Positions 33,075-38,615 of a stretch of DNA of 38,615 nt are shown in pieces. The notes below the pieces were generated by a model. It did no database searches. It saw nothing but the letters and a program-made list of their open reading frames with translations, and was not told the DNA's origin. This stretch comes from Thiofilum sp039797965 (GTDB taxonomy: Bacteria > Pseudomonadota > Gammaproteobacteria > Thiotrichales > Thiotrichaceae): positions 1 through 38,615 of the forward strand of contig JBDKGX010000015.1 of NCBI GenBank assembly GCA_039797965.1. The letters run 5' to 3'. The stretch's first letter is position 1, and the number at the start of each line of letters is the position of its first letter. Position numbers and translations under genes: made by a program.

Positions 33075-35047
33075 TGCCCGCGCATAAATAGTTTATCAAT
33101 ATGTGCCAAACTGAGCTGAGTCCAAGTGGGTCGACCATGATTACATTGCCCACTACGTTCAGTGTGTTCCATATCTCGCAGTAAGGCATTCATTTCAGGA
33201 ATAGTCAATTGATGATGTGCACGAACTGCACCATGACACGCCATGGTGGCTAAAATCTCATTAATCGCTTGCTGTACACGCAGGCTGTTACCATAAGTAT
33301 TTAGATCAGCTAATACATCACGCACTAATTGCTCAATATTGCCGTCCTTCAACAGACTAGGTACAGCCCGTACTACCAGCTTTTCTATACCCATCACGCT
33401 AATCTCAAACCCTAGCTCACCTAGCAAAGTACTATATTGATCGGCAAGGTCAGCCTCATTTTTACTGACTAAAAAGCTATAAGGCACTAGTAACGGCTGT
33501 GAGCGAATAGCCTCTTGCGTCATGCTGGACTTTAAGCGTTCGTAAGTCACGCGCTCATGAGCCGCATGCATATCAACAATCACTAATCCCTGAGTATTCT
33601 GCGCCAGAATATAAATACCCTGTAACTGAGCAATCGCATAACCTAAAGGTGGAATATCCTCAGGAGTACTTGAATCCAAAGTACTCGTTTCAAGGCTAGG
33701 TTTATAATTATTGCGATTATTATCGACTAAAGTGCTGCTGATATTATCGTCAGTATCCTGATACCAGTGTTTATACGCCTGCATGGTTTCTTGCACAGGC
33801 ATCGTTAATCGTCCCTGAGTATAAGTACTGGGTGTATAACTAAAAGGGCGAGTACTTTGTGAAGTACTAGAGGGATTAGCGTAGTGGGATTGATTAGACA
33901 GAGTACTTTGTACTTTAAAGTACTCCTTATCCTGATGGCTATCAGGCGTACTGGCGCCATATTCCTCTAAAGATTGGGGCGGTGGCACAAAATCAACAGG
34001 TGGTTCAGTATGAAAAGGAGTAGGAAGCACAGAGTCTTGTGGACGAATATCGGCTAGAGCTTGGCTAAGGGTTTGCAGTACAAAATCATGTACTAGACGT
34101 CCCTCGCGAAAACGAACTTCTTGCTTAGTGGGATGGGCATTCACATCAACCCACTGTGGCTCCAACTCTAAAAACAGGACATAGGCTGGATGGCGTCCGT
34201 GATACAGCACATCTTGGTAAGCCTGTTTAATCGCATGATTAATATATTTGTCGCGGATATAGCGCCCATTCACATACAAGTACTGCAAATCCGTTTGTGA
34301 GCGTGAAAAAGTAGGCAAACCCAGCCAACCCCATAATCTCAACCGTGATCCTGCTAACTCATGATCAAAATAAAGACTTTGCTCAGCAAAAGGTGTGCCG
34401 CACAACTCGCCGATACGTTTGGTAGCAGTACTTTCATTTTCGCTATGTTTTAGGCGCAAAATAGTTTTTTGATTGTGAGTCAGATGAAAGCCAATATCAA
34501 AACGACTTAACGCGAGCTTACGTACCATCTCTTCGATGTGGCGAAACTCAGTCGTTTCGCTTTTGAGAAATTTGCGCCGAGCGGGGACATTAAAAAATAA
34601 ATCAACTACATCAATAGTAGTGCCAATAGCATGAGGAGTAGGCTCTGGCGCTTGCAGAATTTCATGACCATCGCCTTGAATTTGCCAACCTTCATTCATT
34701 TCGTGAAAGTTGGAGCGTAAAATCAAGCGTGATACCGAGGCAATACTAGGCAGTGCTTCCCCACGAAAACCTAGGCTTTGAATATGTTCTAAATCATCAA
34801 GGGTTGAGATTTTGCTAGTAGCATGACGACTCAAGGCTAGAGCCAATTCCTCTTTGGGAATGCCCGAACCATTATCACGAACGCGAATGCGTTTTAAGCC
34901 CCCTTGTTCGATATCAATATCAATCTGGGTAGCACCCGCATCAAGAGCATTTTCTACCAGTTCTTTAATAACAGAGGCGGGGCGTTCTACCACCTCACCT
35001 GCTGCAATTTGATTTATCAAGTGAGGGGGTAGTTGCCGTATAGTCAT
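33071..35047 (-). CDS. mutL: DNA mismatch repair protein MutL
   Basis: MutL couples mismatch recognition to strand removal. The 658-residue protein has the GHKL ATPase (E29, N33; DNGSGIP; GFRGEALPSIASVS), a transducer domain, a long disordered linker (about 345-465, rich in Ser, Thr, Gln, Tyr) and a dimerisation domain. D492-E503 (DMHAAHERVTYE) fits the endonuclease motif DQHA(X)2E(X)4E with Met in place of Gln, so this is probably the nicking type found where MutH is absent. The linker carries seven AGTACT copies, six in Ser-Thr phase. Its ATG abuts the stop of the protease gene. Confidence 0.97.
   Translation of the reverse strand: MTIRQLPPHLINQIAAGEVVERPASVIKELVENALDAGATQIDIDIEQGGLKRIRVRDNGSGIPKEELALALSRHATSKISTLDDLEHIQSLGFRGEALPSIASVSRLILRSNFHEMNEGWQIQGDGHEILQAPEPTPHAIGTTIDVVDLFFNVPARRKFLKSETTEFRHIEEMVRKLALSRFDIGFHLTHNQKTILRLKHSENESTATKRIGELCGTPFAEQSLYFDHELAGSRLRLWGWLGLPTFSRSQTDLQYLYVNGRYIRDKYINHAIKQAYQDVLYHGRHPAYVLFLELEPQWVDVNAHPTKQEVRFREGRLVHDFVLQTLSQALADIRPQDSVLPTPFHTEPPVDFVPPPQSLEEYGASTPDSHQDKEYFKVQSTLSNQSHYANPSSTSQSTRPFSYTPSTYTQGRLTMPVQETMQAYKHWYQDTDDNISSTLVDNNRNNYKPSLETSTLDSSTPEDIPPLGYAIAQLQGIYILAQNTQGLVIVDMHAAHERVTYERLKSSMTQEAIRSQPLLVPYSFLVSKNEADLADQYSTLLGELGFEISVMGIEKLVVRAVPSLLKDGNIEQLVRDVLADLNTYGNSLRVQQAINEILATMACHGAVRAHHQLTIPEMNALLRDMEHTERSGQCNHGRPTWTQLSLAHIDKLFMRGQ
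33665..33924 (-). repeat. Cluster of seven AGTACT copies in the MutL linker
   Basis: Copies start at 33665, 33680, 33824, 33851, 33863, 33902 and 33919. Six are in frame as AGT ACT (Ser-Thr) on the coding strand. The last reads as Glu-Tyr-Phe. Seven of the ten Ser-Thr pairs in MutL use AGTACT, counting one copy outside the linker (34427). Confidence 0.85.
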
Positions 35048-36691
35048 TTAAATTTTGGGTTTGATGTTATCAGTGGATTCGGGGTGTTCAGCGTTAGCAG
35101 TAGCAGGTGCTGTTTTAGTGTCTGCCACACTAGTTGATGTTTTGGTATTTAACAAGTCTTTAGACCGATCAGCACTCACACCATAACGTAATAAAATATC
35201 AGGCTGTTTGCGTTTGGCTTCGGCACGCTCAATGACGATTTGGAAACCATCATCTGCCTGTAGTTTAATAAATTCATCCGTACTGGATTCCATTTGCTCA
35301 TAGAATTCACGGAAATTTTTTACAGGCTTATTATTTACTTTAGAAATAATGACATTACTAGCGTGATGATAGTCTTTATTAATATCAGCAGGGAGTACTT
35401 TGGTCATGAGTACAACTTCGGAGCGATCTTTAGACGGCGCTTCTTGTGACAAAGCTGATAATTCCACCGGTACGGGGTCTAAGGCTTTTAGAACATCATG
35501 ATCTAAAGGCATAAAAACAAAACCACCATAAATGACATAAGTGGGCTGCACGTCATAACTTTGCGGCTTGACTAGTAAGTAATCTTTACCGGGTTTGTCC
35601 AATAATAAAGTGACTTCTTCTAATTTCGTGTCGCGTAGCACCTTAAATTTCACTGACTCTCCTAACTGGTGCAAATCCACATAATGGGTGTAGTCAATGT
35701 ATTCGCCTGGACGAAACTCCACAGTGCCATTATTTTGAATGTTGTAACCATCCACTTGGGTAATAATATCACCCTCTCGAATCAGATTATCTTTTGCAGC
35801 AGGGGTATCGGGGTAAACCTTATAAACTAAAACCCCAGTTTGAGTAGGCGCTAAATCATATTTACGGCGCATGGAGGGGTTTTCCATAGACTGTACTAAA
35901 AAGCCCGGAAATCCAAATCCATTAGCTTTACTGTCTTTAATATCATCTAAAAAATGGCGGATAATAGGAATAGGGATCATATAACCAATATTTTCGGTTA
36001 AAAACCCGGATTGCATTGCCACTCCCACCACTTTACCTTCAGAAATAACAGGGCCGCCACTATTACCAAAGTTGATTGCTGCATCCACTTGAGCAGCTAA
36101 TAGGTTTTCACCTGTATGGGCATAATCTTGTTTTTCAATCCGTGATACTACTCCCCGCGTGACACTTAGAGTATTACCGCCAATAGGAAAACCATAAACC
36201 TCAATAGGCTGTTGCATTTTAGGTAGGTCGCCTAACTCTAATGGTTTGACATCCTTATAAATGTCTTTATCTTTGGGGCGGAGTAAGGCTAAGTCAGATT
36301 CGTGCGAAATATAAACTACTTCTGCTTCGTGGCGCTCCGTTTCGCCATGACGTTGTACCTCGATAAAGGTAGCATCGGCTGCCACATGAGCATTAGTCAG
36401 AATTAAACCACCCTCAATGATTAAACCAGAGCCAGAGCCTTTTTGAGTTTCTGAATTCCAAGGGGATAAAGTGTCATAAGTATGCTTGACAACAAAAACG
36501 TGAATAACCGCATCTTTAATAAGACGCTTTTGCTCAGCAGAGAGTTTTTCAGCGTCCGTGCCAGCCATCTCAGCGCTAGTGGTGGCATTCGTGGATTTAA
36601 CTGTAGTACTGGGGCTGGAGGTAGCATAAGTAGTTGATGCGATTAGCCCTAAACTGAATAACGTAACATAGCCAATAGTTTTTAGTTTCAT
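35048..36691 (-). CDS. HtrA/Deg-type PDZ serine protease
   Basis: The 547-residue product has a signal peptide (about 1-23) and a trypsin-fold domain with H102 (LTNAHVA), D133 (ESDLALL) and S211 (GNSGGP), all intact. One PDZ-like domain follows (about 260-365), then a tail with PTYVIYGGFVFMPL that resembles the C-terminal region of plant Deg9/Deg10-type proteases rather than the second PDZ of DegP. It probably acts in the periplasm on misfolded or specific proteins. Its stop abuts the mutL ATG, so it starts the operon. Its upstream region is shared with ileS. Confidence 0.88.
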   Translation of the reverse strand: MKLKTIGYVTLFSLGLIASTTYATSSPSTTVKSTNATTSAEMAGTDAEKLSAEQKRLIKDAVIHVFVVKHTYDTLSPWNSETQKGSGSGLIIEGGLILTNAHVAADATFIEVQRHGETERHEAEVVYISHESDLALLRPKDKDIYKDVKPLELGDLPKMQQPIEVYGFPIGGNTLSVTRGVVSRIEKQDYAHTGENLLAAQVDAAINFGNSGGPVISEGKVVGVAMQSGFLTENIGYMIPIPIIRHFLDDIKDSKANGFGFPGFLVQSMENPSMRRKYDLAPTQTGVLVYKVYPDTPAAKDNLIREGDIITQVDGYNIQNNGTVEFRPGEYIDYTHYVDLHQLGESVKFKVLRDTKLEEVTLLLDKPGKDYLLVKPQSYDVQPTYVIYGGFVFMPLDHDVLKALDPVPVELSALSQEAPSKDRSEVVLMTKVLPADINKDYHHASNVIISKVNNKPVKNFREFYEQMESSTDEFIKLQADDGFQIVIERAEAKRKQPDILLRYGVSADRSKDLLNTKTSTSVADTKTAPATANAEHPESTDNIKPKI

Positions 36692-36760
36692 TATGTAATC
36701 CTGAGATTAACTCTACGGGAGCCAGTAAAATTTTTAAAATGTATTACATCCCTGTGCCAT

Positions 36761-36794
36761 TTTTAGCGTGTACATTAGCCCTAAAACGCTAAAA
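36761..36794. promoter_or_regulatory. Inverted repeat in the protease/ileS divergent region
   Basis: TTTTAGCGT (36761-36769) and ACGCTAAAA (36786-36794) are perfect 9-base arms 16 bases apart, about 70 bases upstream of the protease start. This could be an operator for either gene. A TGC-TATTCT extended -10 for ileS lies downstream (36838-36846), weak. Confidence 0.35.
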
Positions 36795-36891
36795 TTTCCA
36801 AGTGAGTATCGAAGTTATCGGTTTTTAAAGAAAAACTTGCTATTCTTCGCCTCTTAACGTGGCTAGTGAGCCAGAACTTTAACAGGATAGC

Positions 36892-38615
36892 ATGATGACG
36901 GATTACAAACACACGCTAAATTTGCCAACTACTTCATTCCCCATGCGTGGTGATCTCGCTAAACGCGAACCCGGAATGTTGCAAGACTGGACTAATCGTC
37001 AGTTGTATCAGAAGTTGCGCACTATAGCGTTGGGACGTCCAAAATTTGTATTACATGATGGCCCGCCCTATGCCAATGGTATTATCCATATCGGTCATGC
37101 TGTTAATAAGATTCTGAAAGATATTATTGTTAAAAGTAAAACCTTAGCAGGTTTTGACTCACCCTATGTTCCGGGTTGGGACTGTCACGGTTTACCTATT
37201 GAGAAAAAGGTCGAAGACACGATTGGTCGTGCAGGTGTTGCTGTTGACCCTTTTACTTTCCGTAAAGCTTGCCGTGAATATGCGACTGAGCAGATTGAGC
37301 TACAACGTAAAGATTTTATTCGTATAGGTGTCATGGGGGATTGGTATAACCCTTACCTCACTATGAATTTTGATACTGAGGCTAATATCGTCAGAGCGTT
37401 GGGTAAAATCGTTGCTAAGGGGCATGTCTATAAAGGTTTTAAACCCGTTCACTGGTGTACCGATTGCGGCTCGGCGTTAGCCGAAGCTGAAGTGGAGTAT
37501 CAAGATAAGTACTCGTACTCCATTGATGTACGTTTTACGGTTAATAATGAAGCTGATCTTTTAAAACGAGTACCTCAATCTCAAGGTAATGGCAACGTTT
37601 CAGTCGTTATTTGGACTACTACCCCTTGGACATTACCTGCTAATGAAGGGGTCGCGTTAAATAGTGAATTAGATTACGTAGTACTTGATACAGGTACTGA
37701 GCGTTTAATAGTGGCGGCGGGGTTGGCTGAGGCAGTAGCCAAACGTGCTAAGTTAGACAATGCTCAAGTACTTGCTACCTTTAAAGGTCAAGTACTCGAA
37801 GGTTTAAAACTCAATCATCCCTTCTATGATCGGCAGGTTCCGGTCATTTTAGGTGAGCATGTAACCTTAGAAGCAGGTACGGGAGCGGTACATACAGCAC
37901 CTGCCCACGGTCAGGAAGACTTTGTAGTAGGAAAGTTATACGGTTTACCTGTGAATAATCCGGTAGGTAGCGATGGTAATTTCTTACCTTCAGTGCAGTA
38001 CTTTGCAGGTGAATCAGTCCACAAAGTGGGTGCTCACATTCTTGAAGTACTTAAAGAGCATCATGCGCTACTAGCCCAAGGCAAGCTTAATCACAGCTAT
38101 CCGCATTGCTGGCGACATAAAACCCCACTGATTTTCCGTGCGACTCCGCAATGGTTTATTAGTATGGACAAAGAGGGTTTACGTGCTAAAGCGCTACATG
38201 CGATTCAAAATGAGGTGCAGTGGGTACCCGATTGGGGGCAAGCGCGGATTGAAGGCATGATTGCGAACCGTCCTGATTGGTGTATTTCACGCCAACGTAC
38301 TTGGGGTGTACCGATTACGCTGTTTATTCACAAAGAAACGGGCGAATTACATCCGCGTACTGAAGTACTCTTTGAAGAAGTAGCTCAGCGTATTGAAAAA
38401 GTGGGGATTGATGCTTGGTTTGCCTTAGATAAAGCCGAGCTACTGGGTGAGGAAGCGGCACAGTATGATAAAACAACGGATACCTTAGATGTTTGGTTTG
38501 ATTCAGGTACGACACATTATTCCGTACTAGAAACTAATGATAATTTGCGTTTCCCTGCTGCTATGTATTTAGAAGGTTCGGATCAACATCGTGGGTGGTT
38601 CCATTCCTCGTTATT
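36892..38615 (+). CDS. ileS: Isoleucyl-tRNA synthetase (partial, 3' end off the window)
   Basis: IleRS charges tRNA(Ile). The frame is open to the window edge, so about the first 574 residues are present. Class I HIGH is at residues 66-69, preceded by DGPPYANG and followed by PYVPGWDCHGLPIE. The CP1 editing domain shows TTPWTLPANEG and HTAPAHGQED. The visible end reads EGSDQHRGWFHSS. The KMSKS loop lies beyond the window. Two adjacent ATGs (36892, 36895) are possible starts. AGGA at 36884-36887 sits better with 36895. The gene is divergent from the protease, not in the common ribF-ileS-lspA arrangement as far as seen. Confidence 0.97.
   Translation, partial: MMTDYKHTLNLPTTSFPMRGDLAKREPGMLQDWTNRQLYQKLRTIALGRPKFVLHDGPPYANGIIHIGHAVNKILKDIIVKSKTLAGFDSPYVPGWDCHGLPIEKKVEDTIGRAGVAVDPFTFRKACREYATEQIELQRKDFIRIGVMGDWYNPYLTMNFDTEANIVRALGKIVAKGHVYKGFKPVHWCTDCGSALAEAEVEYQDKYSYSIDVRFTVNNEADLLKRVPQSQGNGNVSVVIWTTTPWTLPANEGVALNSELDYVVLDTGTERLIVAAGLAEAVAKRAKLDNAQVLATFKGQVLEGLKLNHPFYDRQVPVILGEHVTLEAGTGAVHTAPAHGQEDFVVGKLYGLPVNNPVGSDGNFLPSVQYFAGESVHKVGAHILEVLKEHHALLAQGKLNHSYPHCWRHKTPLIFRATPQWFISMDKEGLRAKALHAIQNEVQWVPDWGQARIEGMIANRPDWCISRQRTWGVPITLFIHKETGELHPRTEVLFEEVAQRIEKVGIDAWFALDKAELLGEEAAQYDKTTDTLDVWFDSGTTHYSVLETNDNLRFPAAMYLEGSDQHRGWFHSSL

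Larger units (their letters stand above)
110..38369. repeat. Dispersed highly iterated palindrome AGTACT (about 105 copies)
   Basis: A hand count finds about 105 copies of AGTACT, one per roughly 370 bp, where base composition predicts about 9-12. The first is at 110-115 and the last at 38364-38369. Copies lie in genes on both strands, in all three codon phases (Ser-Thr, Val-Leu, and Tyr flanked by partial codons), and about 16 are intergenic, for example 5839, 9094, 9113, 9340, 10551, 13422, 15621, 16269, 23386, 23396, 27062, 27131 and 30371. AGTACA, AGTACC and AGTACG together number only about 30, so the whole palindrome is favoured, not just GTAC. About half the copies are followed by T, giving a weak AAGTACTT trend. 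Cause unknown. The count is manual and may be off by a few. Confidence 0.9.

Noticed and set aside
110..38369. AGTACT repeats as a CRISPR array or DNA uptake sequence
   Set aside because: Copies are six-base palindromes with irregular spacing and no shared flanks, so not CRISPR. Known uptake signals are longer and nonpalindromic. I leave uptake as a possibility but do not call it.
38324..38515. Minus-strand ORF inside ileS
   Set aside because: It is antisense to the well-conserved IleRS frame, with no ribosome binding site or protein-like features.

Overview
The window looks like chromosomal housekeeping DNA from an AT-leaning gammaproteobacterium. The trxA–rho pair, the mutL–miaA–hfq–hflX run, rsgA divergent from orn, RluB, a Val-initiated 109-aa thioredoxin and 419-aa Rho all fit that class. 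A Thiotrichales-type sulfur bacterium (Thiothrix and relatives) is my best guess. That is an inference from gene mix and composition and was not tested. I see no rRNA, tRNA, CRISPR array, transposase, integrase or phage gene.

Layout. Positions 186-8415 hold a minus-strand run of eight tightly spaced genes: M48 peptidase, small cytochrome c, rsgA, slt, then type II secretion genes gspK-gspL-gspM-gspN. orn is divergent from it. Positions 9378-11742 (+) encode a membrane-anchored OmpA-like protein and a TM-helix-repeat mechanosensitive-channel-family protein. Then come mmsA and gloB (-), gmk and a DUF4442 protein (+), an exported protein of unknown function and rluB (-), an Atm1-type ABC exporter (+), a secreted ricin-type lectin, a coiled-coil membrane protein and mltA (-). 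gatA-gatB-gatC (+) is followed by a YdcH-like and a DUF3108 protein (-), then trxA and rho (+). hflX, hfq, miaA, mutL and a Deg-type protease form a minus-strand operon, divergent from ileS, which runs off the right edge.

How the genes work together. The left third is an envelope block: peptidoglycan cleavage by Slt, assembly of the secretion inner-membrane platform by GspK/L/M/N, membrane proteolysis by the M48 enzyme, and a possible tension-sensing pair (OmpA-like plus channel-like protein). MltA and the lectin belong to the same theme. The right half is information processing: tRNA amidation (GatCAB), tRNA modification (MiaA), mismatch repair (MutL), RNA chaperone (Hfq), ribosome GTPases (RsgA, HflX), transcription termination (Rho) and IleS.

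The most striking signal is not a gene. The palindrome AGTACT occurs about 105 times by hand count, against roughly 9-12 expected from composition. It lies in all reading frames and between genes. The related hexamers AGTACA, AGTACC and AGTACG together occur only about 30 times. In disordered protein linkers (OmpA-like protein, MutL) the copies stack up in one frame as Ser-Thr codons. This resembles the HIP1 highly iterated palindrome of cyanobacteria in style, but with a different sequence. Its cause is unknown to me and is the best candidate for an undescribed system here.
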